A DNA stretch of 64,000 nt from Massilia pinisoli (lineage in GTDB: Bacteria; Pseudomonadota; Gammaproteobacteria; Burkholderiales; Burkholderiaceae_D), in assembly GCF_024753285.1 (NCBI RefSeq), contig NZ_JANUGW010000005.1, positions 1-64,000 of the forward strand, in the 5' to 3' direction. Below the pieces are notes generated by a model. It saw only the letters and a list, made by a program, of their open reading frames with translations, was not told where the DNA came from and ran no database searches. Shown here in pieces: positions 8,234 through 16,252 of the stretch; within the stretch, counting starts at the first letter, position 1, and each line of letters opens with the position of its first letter. The translations under genes and the position numbers were made by a program.

Positions 8234-9187
8234 ATGATTTTCGCTCACCTCACCCAACACTGGATGGCCCGCCGGCAGCAGCACAACTTTGCCGCGTGGT
8301 GGTCGTGCGTCGCCAGCAGCCTGCGCGTGCTGGCCCATTACCGCGACCACCGCTCGCTGTGCGGGCTCGGCGTGGTCCGCAACCACGTGGCGGCGACGAA
8401 CGCCGACCCGTTCCACCACCTCAGCCACCGCGACTACCTGATCCAGGGCCTGACCCCGCGCGAGCGCGTGCGGGCCGTGCTGAGCCACTACCGCTTCGAG
8501 GACGCGACGTTCGACGAGGCCTACCTCGGCGCCGTGTACGGCCGGCGCAGCCTGCCGCTGTGGCACCACGAGGCCGACGGCAGCGCGTTCACGATCCGGC
8601 TCGAGATGACGGGGCGCGGCAATGCGGAAGGCGACCTCACCGTCGCCCTCGTCGCGGACGGCCGATGCCTGCACCGCCTCTCGTTCAACTGGCTCCCCGG
8701 CGACATGGCCGGCGTCGACCTGCCCATCGTCCCGTTCATCGCACGCAACGAGGGCCGCTGGGTGGATGCCGGTCCCGCGTTCGAGGCGTTCGAGCGCGTG
8801 TTCCCGAACAACTCGCCCAGCTTCTTCTGCTTCGCCGCGATGCAGGGCGTCGCACTGGCGCTCGGTATGGACAAGATCGTCGGCGTCCGCGCCGAGGCCC
8901 ACGTTGCCTACGACCCCGATCCGGACAAGCACTTCGCCAACGCGTACGACGGTTTCTGGAAGATCCTCGGCGGCACCGACATGCCCGGCCGCGACGGCTA
9001 CCTGATCGCGCTGCCGTTCTACGTCAAGCCGCTGGCCGAGATGCCGTCCAAGCACCGCAAGCGCGCGGCGCTGCGGCGCGAGCACTGGCGCCTGATCGGC
9101 GATTCAGCACAGGCCGTCATCCAACGCCATGTGCTGCCCACGCGCACGCCCGTCGCGCGCGAGGCCGCGATTCCCGAGCCGGCCTGA
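8234..9187 (+). CDS. DUF535 (VirK/YbjX-like) protein
   Basis: 317 aa. The family is recognised by long conserved blocks: the N-terminal region with HYRFED, the middle LPLWHHEADG segment, GVDLPIVPFIAR-type strands, and a C-terminal half with FVFPNNSPSFF-like and KHRKRAALRREHW motifs. VirK/YbjX proteins are linked in enterobacteria to envelope stress and antimicrobial-peptide resistance, but the biochemical function is unknown. No signal peptide is visible. It is monocistronic; a 240 bp leader region upstream contains a short ORF (8116-8178) with a good ribosome-binding site. Confidence 0.8.
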   Translation: MIFAHLTQHWMARRQQHNFAAWWSCVASSLRVLAHYRDHRSLCGLGVVRNHVAATNADPFHHLSHRDYLIQGLTPRERVRAVLSHYRFEDATFDEAYLGAVYGRRSLPLWHHEADGSAFTIRLEMTGRGNAEGDLTVALVADGRCLHRLSFNWLPGDMAGVDLPIVPFIARNEGRWVDAGPAFEAFERVFPNNSPSFFCFAAMQGVALALGMDKIVGVRAEAHVAYDPDPDKHFANAYDGFWKILGGTDMPGRDGYLIALPFYVKPLAEMPSKHRKRAALRREHWRLIGDSAQAVIQRHVLPTRTPVAREAAIPEPA

Positions 9188-9280
9188 TCGCCCCCTCCCG
9201 CGCGGCCGCGGCGTCGCGCGGGAACCTTCGCCTTTACAACATGTCTATTGGCAGACGCACCACGACGGGGCGCGCTGTGC

Positions 9281-9286
9281 TACACT
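9281..9286 (+). promoter_or_regulatory. Candidate -10 box for the riboswitch transcript
   Basis: TACACT five bases before the riboswitch 5' strand, so transcription would begin almost exactly at the aptamer. The corresponding -35 position is poor. Confidence 0.4.
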
Positions 9287-9290
9287 CGCG

Positions 9291-9368
9291 CCTTCGCTAG
9301 GGGTCCTGGAAGTCTGCTTCCGGGTGAGAGATACCCTCCGTACCTGATCTGGATAATGCCAGCGAAGG
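9291..9368 (+). ncRNA. TPP riboswitch (THI element)
   Basis: The aptamer closes with CTTCGCT (9292-9298) pairing to AGCGAAG (9361-9367). It contains the conserved GGGGT entry, GTGAGAGATACCC (matching the CUGAGA...ACCC core), and the highly conserved ACCTGATCTGGATAATGCCAGCG strand. TPP riboswitches switch genes off when thiamine pyrophosphate is plentiful. Here it precedes a TonB-dependent receptor by 100 bp. The leader between aptamer and ATG has GC-rich hairpins but no clear T-run, so control of translation initiation is more likely than termination. Confidence 0.95.
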
Positions 9369-9467
9369 AAAGCGCAACGCCGTTCCCTCCCTGTTTGCCC
9401 TTCCCCCGTTGGCTCCGGCTTTTGAGAAAAGCAGCGTGCCGCCTTCGGCGCGCGAAACGAGCAAACC

Positions 9468-11588
9468 ATGACATCACATTTGAAGTACACCGCCGTCGCG
9501 TGCGCGATCGCGCAGGCATTCGTCGCGCAGGCGCAAGCGCAGGACACCACCCACCCCGTGGCCGAGGTCGTCGTCACGGGCAACCGCTTCGGCGCCGTCG
9601 ACCGCGCCAGCGTCGGCAGCTTCGGCGAGGCGTCGCTGTTCGACACCCCCGCCTCCATCACCTCGATGGGCCGCACGCAACTGCAGGACCTGTCGATCCG
9701 CTCGACGACCGAAGCCGTGCGCTTCGATGCCTCCGTCGCGGACGCCTATAACGCCGTCGGCTATGCCGAGCAGTTCTCGATCCGCGGCTTCGCGCTGGAC
9801 AACAACTACAGCTACCGCAAGGACGGCTTCGCGATCCCCGGCGACACGCAGATCCCGCTCGAAAACAAGGAACGCTTCGAAATCCTGAAAGGCATCGCGG
9901 GCCTCACGTCCGGCATCGCCACGTCGGGCGGCATCGTCAACTACACGACGAAGCGCCCGACGAATGCGCTGCTGCGCTCGGCCACCGTCGAAGTCGCCGA
10001 GCGCGGCACCCTGTACGGCACCGTCGACCTGGGCGGCCGCTTCGAGGACCGCCGCTTCGGCTACCGCATCAACGCCGCCGCCGCCGACCTCCACCCGTAC
10101 GTGCGCGGCGCCAACGGCGACCGCCAGTTCGTGTCGGCCGCGTTCGACTGGCAGATCACGCCGGACGCACTGCTGCAGCTGGACATGGATTACCAGCGCA
10201 AGTCGCAGATCACGGCGCCCGGCTTCCAGCTGATCCAGAACGCGACGCTGCCGACGGGCGTGTCGCCGAAGATGCTGCTGAACGACCAGCCATGGACGCG
10301 CCCCGTCACGACGAAGGACAGCAACCTCGGCCTGCGCTTCGAATACAAGCTCGCGCAGGACTGGACCGCAACGATGTCCGGCAACAAGCACTGGTTCAAG
10401 CGCGACGACTTCACCGCGTTCCCCTACGGCTGCAGCAACGAAGGCGCCGGCTATTATCCGGGCTATTGCGGCAACGGCGACTACGACGTCTACGACTACC
10501 AGAGCACCGGCGAGCGCAAGACGCCGTGGGGCGTGCAGGCTCTCGTGAACGGCAAGTTCGCGACGGGTGCCATCCGCCACGCGGTCGCCATCGGCGCGTC
10601 GTATTCGGAGCGCCACGACAGCTTCGGCGACTACGTGTACGACTACGTCGGCTACAGCAACCTGTGGCATCCGCTCGTGACGCCGCACGTCGCGGCCGAC
10701 CGCGTGACGGGCCCCGTGTTCGAGCGCCGCAGCGACGAGGAACGTGCGCTGTTCGCACAAGACGTCATCACGCTGACGGACCAGTTCACGCTGCACGCGG
10801 GTCTGCGCCACGTACAGATCAAGCGCAGCGAATTCACCGACGGGGCAACGAGCGACGCGTCGTTCCTGCTGCCGCAAGTCGCCCTGATGTTCAGTCCCTC
10901 GCGCGCATGGAATGTGTACGCAGGCGTCAGCCACGGCCTGCAGCACGGCGGCGTCGCCCCGATGCAGACGACGAACGAGAACCAGGTGCTGGCGCCGCAG
11001 CGTTCGCACCAGGTCGAGATCGGTGCGAAGGCCGCGCTGGACAACGGCATCAACCTGTCGGCCGCGCTGTTCGATATCCGCCAGGGCCTCGAGTACACGG
11101 ATGCGAACAACACCTATGTGCGCAACGGCCGCGAGACGCACCGCGGTCTCGAGCTGACCGCCCAAGGCCGCGCGACGCCGGCGCTGGACTGGAGCCTGTC
11201 GCTGATGGCGCTGAACACGCGCCAGCAGGGCACGGGCCAGGCCGATATCGACGGCAAGCGCGTGACGGACGTCCCCGCGTTCAAGTCGGTGGCGTGGGTG
11301 CAGTATGCGGTGGCCGCCGTCCCGGGCCTGAAGGTGGACGGCACGTGGCAGTACTCGGGCAAGAAGGCGTTCGACACCGAGAACACCGTGTTCGTGCCGG
11401 ACTACCACGTGTTCGGCGTGGGCGCATCATACGGCATGAAATGGGGCGCGACGAACATCACGTTGCGCGCGCGGGCCGAGAACCTGTTCGACAAGTTCTA
11501 CTGGCGCGACGTGACGCCGGAACTGGGCGGCTACCTGCTGCCGGGCGCACCGCGCACGTTCCGCGCGTCGGCGCAGTTCGACTTCTAA
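9468..11588 (+). CDS. TonB-dependent outer-membrane receptor under a TPP riboswitch
   Basis: 706 aa. Signal peptide 1-24 ending AQAQA, then a plug domain (about 35-160) with EVVVTGNRF near a TonB-box position, SIRGF and GGIVNYTTKRP motifs, and a 22-strand barrel ending in the outer-membrane signature FRASAQFDF with terminal Phe. The overall layout is that of siderophore-type receptors. Control by a TPP riboswitch points instead to uptake of thiamine, a thiamine phosphate or a precursor. The nearest partners are the convergent pnuC and kinase genes. The ligand assignment rests on regulation, not on the protein sequence. Confidence 0.92.
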   Translation: MTSHLKYTAVACAIAQAFVAQAQAQDTTHPVAEVVVTGNRFGAVDRASVGSFGEASLFDTPASITSMGRTQLQDLSIRSTTEAVRFDASVADAYNAVGYAEQFSIRGFALDNNYSYRKDGFAIPGDTQIPLENKERFEILKGIAGLTSGIATSGGIVNYTTKRPTNALLRSATVEVAERGTLYGTVDLGGRFEDRRFGYRINAAAADLHPYVRGANGDRQFVSAAFDWQITPDALLQLDMDYQRKSQITAPGFQLIQNATLPTGVSPKMLLNDQPWTRPVTTKDSNLGLRFEYKLAQDWTATMSGNKHWFKRDDFTAFPYGCSNEGAGYYPGYCGNGDYDVYDYQSTGERKTPWGVQALVNGKFATGAIRHAVAIGASYSERHDSFGDYVYDYVGYSNLWHPLVTPHVAADRVTGPVFERRSDEERALFAQDVITLTDQFTLHAGLRHVQIKRSEFTDGATSDASFLLPQVALMFSPSRAWNVYAGVSHGLQHGGVAPMQTTNENQVLAPQRSHQVEIGAKAALDNGINLSAALFDIRQGLEYTDANNTYVRNGRETHRGLELTAQGRATPALDWSLSLMALNTRQQGTGQADIDGKRVTDVPAFKSVAWVQYAVAAVPGLKVDGTWQYSGKKAFDTENTVFVPDYHVFGVGASYGMKWGATNITLRARAENLFDKFYWRDVTPELGGYLLPGAPRTFRASAQFDF

Positions 11589-11613
11589 GAACTCAGTAGC
11601 CCGCTCCGAGATC

Positions 11614-11691
11614 GTAGGGTGGGCACCCCGTGCCCACGCGAACGCCAACGCACCGCATACGTCCGCGTGGGCGGAGGGCCGCCCACCCTAC
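11614..11691. repeat. 78-bp palindromic repeat, copy 1
   Basis: Starts GTAGGGTGGGC and ends GCCCACCCTAC (11-bp terminal inverted repeat), with an inner pair CGTGCCCACGCG / CGCGTGGGC. It is nearly identical, and equal in length, to the copy at 34727-34804. It lies between the convergent TonB receptor and kinase genes. Confidence 0.85.
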
Positions 11692-11713
11692 CGCGATACG
11701 TTCCAAGTGAAGA

Positions 11714-12241
11714 TCACGCGCCGGGCGGGCCGATCACGGCCGCGACCCGGCGCAGCCGTGCATCCAATTCTCCCGTCAGCAGCGTGAACGGAATGCGCCG
11801 CTCGTCCAGCACCGCGACGAGCTGCGCATGCACGCGCAGGCGCACTTCTTCCGATTCGCGCTGCAGGCCGTCCGGCACCCACGGCAAATCGGGCGCCGCG
11901 ACGAGCGTGTGCGCGTAATCGTGTGCCGCTTCCAATGCCAGCAGGTCCGGCGGGACGCGGTCCCAGTAGATGCGGCTGTACACGGCCGTCATCAGCGGCG
12001 TCGTATCGACGAACAGGAAGTCCCGCACGCGTGCGTCGCGCGCGAGCGCCTCCTCGCGCGCGCGCTGCGTGCGCGCGATGCCCACCTGGTCGTCCTCGCG
12101 CGGCACGCGCGCGTTCACCTCGACGAATTCGCGCAGATATTCCGGTACCCACAGCGTGTCGTAGCGCGCGGCCAGTGCCTGGGCCAACGTGGACTTGCCC
12201 GTCGATTCCGCGCCCAGCAGCGCGATGCGCGCGACGCTCAT
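11714..12241 (-). CDS. NadR-like nucleoside kinase (AAA family ATPase)
   Basis: 175 aa. The P-loop GAESTGKST lies at residues 9-17 and a Walker-B-like FLFVDTTPL strand near 80. It matches the ribosylnicotinamide kinase domain of NadR, without the adenylyltransferase or regulator domains of enterobacterial NadR. It starts inside the pnuC stop (ATGA overlap at 12241-12238), so the two are translationally coupled: the kinase would trap, by phosphorylation, the nucleoside brought in by PnuC. Given the TPP-controlled receptor next door, a thiamine-directed role is an alternative to nicotinamide riboside. Confidence 0.82.
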   Translation of the reverse strand: MSVARIALLGAESTGKSTLAQALAARYDTLWVPEYLREFVEVNARVPREDDQVGIARTQRAREEALARDARVRDFLFVDTTPLMTAVYSRIYWDRVPPDLLALEAAHDYAHTLVAAPDLPWVPDGLQRESEEVRLRVHAQLVAVLDERRIPFTLLTGELDARLRRVAAVIGPPGA

Positions 12242-12870
12242 CGGATCGCCTCGCCGACCGGCATGTCCGCGTCCTCGCCCGCATCCGTGCGCGCAGCCGC
12301 CGACCACGCGCGCAGTCCGAGCACCGCGAGCACGACGAACACGGCGTACAGGATCGCCGTCAGGTGCAGGCCCTTGTAGACGTATAGCCCCACGTACAGC
12401 ACGTCGACGACGATCCACGTGTGCCAGTTCTCGATCTTCTTCTTCGCCGTCAGCAGTTGGCCCAGCAGGCTGCCCGCCGTGAGGAAGCCGTCCATGTGCG
12501 GCACGTCCGTGTCCGTGTACGCCTTCAGGAACGCGGACAGCACGACGAAGCCGACGGCCCAGCCGGCGAGCGATGCGACCCATCCGGCGCGCGCAAGACG
12601 CGTCACCGGCAGCGGCTTGCCCTCCGCCCCGCGCAGCCACTGCCACCAGCCCCAGACGGATGCCGCGATGAACACGCCCTGCAGGCCGGCGTCGCCGTAC
12701 AGGCGCGCGTCGTAGAACACGACGCCGTACGTGGCCGACGACACGATCGCGAAGAACCAGCCCCAGTGATTGCGCAGGATCGTCAGGACGACCGTCGCGA
12801 CCGACAGCGCGAAGCCGAGCAGTTCGAGCGGCGTGGTGGTAAAGCCTAGGAAGACGAGGGTCGAGTTCAT
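12238..12870 (-). CDS. pnuC: PnuC-family vitamin transporter
   Basis: 210 aa, about seven transmembrane helices. PnuC signatures are RNHWGWFFAIVSSATYGVVFY near residue 35-55, VWGWWQWLRG, and KKKIENWHTWIVVDV in the second half, the region that in PnuC carries the ligand-contacting Trp/Asn residues. Members move nicotinamide riboside by facilitated diffusion, driven by a cytosolic kinase, here the overlapping downstream gene. PnuT relatives of the same family carry thiamine and are TPP-regulated; no riboswitch is seen directly upstream of this gene. Confidence 0.88.
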   Translation of the reverse strand: MNSTLVFLGFTTTPLELLGFALSVATVVLTILRNHWGWFFAIVSSATYGVVFYDARLYGDAGLQGVFIAASVWGWWQWLRGAEGKPLPVTRLARAGWVASLAGWAVGFVVLSAFLKAYTDTDVPHMDGFLTAGSLLGQLLTAKKKIENWHTWIVVDVLYVGLYVYKGLHLTAILYAVFVVLAVLGLRAWSAAARTDAGEDADMPVGEAIR

Positions 12871-12896
12871 GGTAGAGAGATGCGGGCGAGTCAGCG

Positions 12897-12925
12897 ATTA
12901 TGGAAGGCGGCGCCCGTTTACGCAA
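12897..12925 (-). promoter_or_regulatory. Candidate promoter of pnuC-kinase
   Basis: On the minus strand TTGCGT (12925-12920) and CATAAT (12902-12897) are spaced by 17 bp, 26 bp upstream of the pnuC start. The -10 box is good and the -35 weak. Confidence 0.35.
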
Positions 12926-12946
12926 CCGCGCTTCCAGCCCGGCGAC

Positions 12947-12982
12947 TGTCCGTTTCCGGACACCGCTGCCCGCCACCGGGCA
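12947..12982. promoter_or_regulatory. Tandem palindromic enhancer sites for the NtrC-type regulator
   Basis: Two perfect palindromes of the same design: TGTCCG-TTTC-CGGACA at 12947-12962 and TGCCCG-CCAC-CGGGCA at 12967-12982. They share the pattern TGYCCG-N4-CGGRCA, start 20 bp apart (two helical turns, same DNA face), and lie 43 to 78 bp upstream of the sigma-54 -24 element. This is the position of upstream activator sites for NtrC-family regulators, and such a regulator is encoded in the same operon. Confidence 0.75.
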
Positions 12983-13024
12983 ACGCCGCGCCCATTTGCG
13001 CGGCGCGCCACTGGGAAAACCTGC

Positions 13025-13041
13025 TGGCACGGGCCTTGCAA
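13025..13041 (+). promoter_or_regulatory. Sigma-54 promoter of the efflux/two-component operon
   Basis: TGGCAC-N5-TTGCAA matches the RpoN consensus, with the -24 GG (13026-13027) and -12 GC (13038-13039) at exactly the required spacing. Predicted start of transcription about 13051, 22 bp before the first ATG. Confidence 0.85.
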
Positions 13042-13072
13042 TACTGGCAGCATCGTATTCACTCACGCCATC

Positions 13073-14320
13073 ATGGACCAGGCCATCCCTCTCGACGTCG
13101 TCCGCCGCCGCAACCGTGTACGCGTCGCCACGACCCTGCTGCTTTTAGGGAGCCTGTGCGCGGCCGCGTGGGGCTTGAACCGCGTGCTGCGCCCGAGCGT
13201 ATCCGCCGCCGACGTCGTCATCGCCGAGGTGCGGCGGGGGACTATCGACAACACGATCAACGCGGCCGGCGTCGTCATCCCCGTGCACGAGGAAGTCGTC
13301 GCAAGTCCCGGCGCGAGCCGTGTCGCCAAGGTACACGCCAAGCCCGGCCAGCAGGTGGCGGCAGGCGACCTGCTGCTGGAACTGGACGACCACGAGATCC
13401 GCCTCGCGCTGGAAGCGTTGAAGGAACAGCTGGCGCAGCAGGACAACCGTATCGCGACCCTCACGCAGGAACAGGCGCAGAAGCATACGCAGATCGTAAG
13501 CGCCATCGAACTGCTGGAGATCGACCTGCAGGCCGCGCGCGCCACGCTGGAACGGAGCCAGAAGCTGCGCAGCAGCGGCCTCGTGTCGGGCGAAAACCTG
13601 CTCACGGCGGAGCTGAACGTCAAGCGCACGGAAATCCAGCTGCGCCAGCAGCGCGCACTGATGGACGCGACGCGGCGCACGACCGCCAGCAATATCGCCG
13701 CGGCCGACCTCCAGAAAGCCATCCTGCAAAAGCAGATCGCGCAGCAGGAGCAACTGCTGGACCGCACCCGCGTGCGCGCGCCGTTCGGTGGCATGCTCAC
13801 GTGGCTCGTCGAGGAGGAAGGCGCCAGCGTGGCGGCGGGTCAGCTCGTCGCGCGCGTCTCTGAATTGAACAACTACCGCGTCGAGGCGACGCTGTCCGAC
13901 TTCCACGCGCGCCAGCTCGCGCCCGGCCTGGCCGTGCGCGTGGAGCAGAACGGCGAGGCGATGGCCGGCACCGTGCACACGATCCTGCCCGAGATCCAGA
14001 ACGGCACCATCCGGCTGCTCGTCGACCTTGCGCAGCCGCGCAACGGGCACCTGCGCAACAAGATGCGCGTGGACGTCAACGTCGTCACGGAGCGCCGCGC
14101 GAACGTGCTCGTCGTCGACAGCGGCGCCGCGTTCAACGGCCGCGGACCGCAACCCGTGTTCGTCGTGGACGGCGGCGTGGCGCGCAAGCGCACCGTCGCC
14201 TTGGGCGCGAGCGACGGCCACGTGGTCGAAGTGGTCGCCGGCGCGCGCGCGGGCGAACGCGTGATCGTGTCGGACACGCATGCGTTCAAGGACCTGGACA
14301 CCATCCGTATTTCGTATTGA
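13073..14320 (+). CDS. HlyD/RND-type periplasmic adaptor (membrane fusion protein)
   Basis: 415 aa, starting at the ATG at 13073 just downstream of the sigma-54 promoter. One N-terminal membrane anchor (residues 18-36), a barrel-sandwich half near 65-100 (HAKPGQQVAAGDLLLELDD), a long Gln/Ala/Glu/Leu-rich coiled-coil hairpin (about 105-225), the second lipoyl-like half (RVRAPFGGMLTWLVEEEG) and beta-barrel/membrane-proximal domains. It would link the ABC permeases that follow to an outer-membrane channel encoded elsewhere. First gene of a six-gene operon; the ABC ATPase follows after 17 bp. Confidence 0.9.
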   Translation: MDQAIPLDVVRRRNRVRVATTLLLLGSLCAAAWGLNRVLRPSVSAADVVIAEVRRGTIDNTINAAGVVIPVHEEVVASPGASRVAKVHAKPGQQVAAGDLLLELDDHEIRLALEALKEQLAQQDNRIATLTQEQAQKHTQIVSAIELLEIDLQAARATLERSQKLRSSGLVSGENLLTAELNVKRTEIQLRQQRALMDATRRTTASNIAAADLQKAILQKQIAQQEQLLDRTRVRAPFGGMLTWLVEEEGASVAAGQLVARVSELNNYRVEATLSDFHARQLAPGLAVRVEQNGEAMAGTVHTILPEIQNGTIRLLVDLAQPRNGHLRNKMRVDVNVVTERRANVLVVDSGAAFNGRGPQPVFVVDGGVARKRTVALGASDGHVVEVVAGARAGERVIVSDTHAFKDLDTIRISY

Positions 14321-14337
14321 CTCAACCGGGAGACACC

Positions 14338-15021
14338 ATGATCAGACTGCATGACGTCAGCAAGACCTACCGCACCGACAAGGTCGAGACGCTGGCATTG
14401 AAGGACATCGACCTCGCCGTCGACCGCGGCGAATTCGTCGCGCTGATGGGCCCCAGCGGCTGCGGCAAGAGCACCCTGCTGAACCTGATCGGCCTGCTCG
14501 ACCGGCCGGGGAAAGGCAGCGTGGAAATCGACGGCGCCGCCATCGGCTCGTACGGCGACAAGGCCGTGGCGCGGCTGCGCAACCAGACGTTCGGCTTCGT
14601 GTTCCAGAGCTTCCACCTGATCCCCGACCTGCGCGTGATCGACAACGTGGAACTGCCGCTGCTCTACCGCAGCCTGTCCGGCGGCGAGCGCCGCAAGCTG
14701 GCGCGCGAGGCGCTGGCCCGCGTGGGCCTCGGTGCGCGCATGGACCACTTTCCGAACCAGCTGTCCGGCGGCCAGCAGCAGCGCGTGGCGATCGCGCGCG
14801 CCATCGTCGGCCGCCCGCACGTGCTGCTGGCGGACGAACCGACGGGGAACCTGGACAGCAAGATGGGGGCCGAGATCATCGACCTGCTGCTGCAATTGAA
14901 CGCCGAGGGCACGACCGTCGTCATGGTCACGCACGACGAGCAGGAAGCCCGCCGCGTCGGCCGCATCGTGCGCGTGTTCGACGGCCAGCTCGTGGGCCAG
15001 GAGCACCTCCATGCTGCGTAA
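14338..15021 (+). CDS. MacB/LolD-type ABC transporter ATP-binding protein
   Basis: 227 aa. Walker A GPSGCGKST (residues 38-46), Q-loop FVFQSFHLI, ABC signature LSGGQQQRVAIARA (about 142-155), Walker B VLLADEPTGNLD and a switch His in MVTHD. The ATG at 14338 follows CGGGAGA. This is the FtsE/LolD/MacB class of ATPases that power mechanotransmission rather than classical transport. Its end overlaps the first permease gene by 11 bp. Confidence 0.93.
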   Translation: MIRLHDVSKTYRTDKVETLALKDIDLAVDRGEFVALMGPSGCGKSTLLNLIGLLDRPGKGSVEIDGAAIGSYGDKAVARLRNQTFGFVFQSFHLIPDLRVIDNVELPLLYRSLSGGERRKLAREALARVGLGARMDHFPNQLSGGQQQRVAIARAIVGRPHVLLADEPTGNLDSKMGAEIIDLLLQLNAEGTTVVMVTHDEQEARRVGRIVRVFDGQLVGQEHLHAA

Positions 15022-16252
15022 CTACCTGCTGACCGCATACAAGGTCTTCATGCGGCGCAAGCTGTTCACGGCGATCAACCTCGCGTGCATCGTGTTGACG
15101 CTCGTCGTGCTGATGGTGATCACGGCGCTGCTGCAGACGACGTTCTGGCCGCACGGCGTGGAAGGCAAGAGCGACCGCCTGCTGCAGGTGTACGGCATCC
15201 GCAGCATGAGCCCCGACGGCAAGAACATGCGCACCACCCTGCTCGGCTACAAGACGATCGACAAATACCTGAAGCCGATCGCGAGCGCCGAGCGCGTATC
15301 GGCCTTCACGATTCCGGGACCGGTGTCCGTCTACCAGGGCGACCGCGTGAGCCAGCTCGACATCCGCCGCGTCGATGCCGACTACTGGAAGATCCTCGAT
15401 TTCCACGTGGTGGCCGGGCGCCTGCCGAACGAGGACGACGACCGGCTGGGCCGCCTCGTCGCGGTCGTCAACGCATCGACGGCCCGCCGGCTGTTCGCGG
15501 ACGGCCGCGCGGTGGGACAGCGCATCAGCGTGAGCGGCCAGACGTTCGAGATCATCGGTGTCGTCGCGGACGTCATCCACATCAACGCGTACGCCGACAT
15601 CTGGGCGCCGCTGACGACGTTCCCCTCGACCGACTACCAGAAGGACCTGATCGGCGGCTTCGCCGCCATGCTGCTGGCGCGCACCCCTGGCGACGTCCCG
15701 CGCATTCAGCGCGAGGTCGCGCACGCGGCGACGACGTTCGTCAGCGAGGACCCGCACGCGTTCTCGACGACACAGTTCTGGGCCGACAGCAAGCTGGACG
15801 TGTTCGCCCGCGTGCTGCTGAGCCGCCAGAGCGAGGCCGATTCTGGCGCAACGACGCTGCTCCTGATCATCGGCGGCGGCATGCTGCTGTTCATGCTGCT
15901 GCCCGCGCTGAATCTCGTCAACCTGAACATGGGCCGCATCATGGAACGCAGCGCGGAGATCGGCGTGCGCAAGGCCTACGGCGCCACGAGCCTGCAACTG
16001 GCGGGCCAGCTCGTCGTCGAGAACGTCCTGCTGTGCCTTGCCGGCGGGCTGCTGGGCCTCGCCTGCGCGCGCCTCGTGCTGTGGTGGCTCGAAGCGTCGC
16101 AGCTGATCCCCTATCTCGACGTCGACATCAACCTCCCCGTGTTCGGCTGCGGCATGGTGCTGGCCCTCGTGTTCGGCCTGCTGTCCGGCGCGCTGCCCGC
16201 GTGGAAGATGTCGCGACTCGATCCCGTCCATGCCCTGAAAGGAGCCGCGTGA
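15011..16252 (+). CDS. FtsX/MacB-type ABC permease 1
   Basis: 413 aa with the four-helix FtsX/MacB layout: one N-terminal helix (about 19-42), a large periplasmic MacB-PCD-like domain (45-275), then three C-terminal helices (about 280-305, 330-355, 370-398). The ERSAEIGVRKAYGAT motif of the FtsX domain and a C-terminal SRLDPVHALKG tail are characteristic. It starts within the ATPase gene and its TGA shares one base with the next ATG. It probably forms a heterodimer with permease 2. Confidence 0.9.
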   Translation: MLRNYLLTAYKVFMRRKLFTAINLACIVLTLVVLMVITALLQTTFWPHGVEGKSDRLLQVYGIRSMSPDGKNMRTTLLGYKTIDKYLKPIASAERVSAFTIPGPVSVYQGDRVSQLDIRRVDADYWKILDFHVVAGRLPNEDDDRLGRLVAVVNASTARRLFADGRAVGQRISVSGQTFEIIGVVADVIHINAYADIWAPLTTFPSTDYQKDLIGGFAAMLLARTPGDVPRIQREVAHAATTFVSEDPHAFSTTQFWADSKLDVFARVLLSRQSEADSGATTLLLIIGGGMLLFMLLPALNLVNLNMGRIMERSAEIGVRKAYGATSLQLAGQLVVENVLLCLAGGLLGLACARLVLWWLEASQLIPYLDVDINLPVFGCGMVLALVFGLLSGALPAWKMSRLDPVHALKGAA

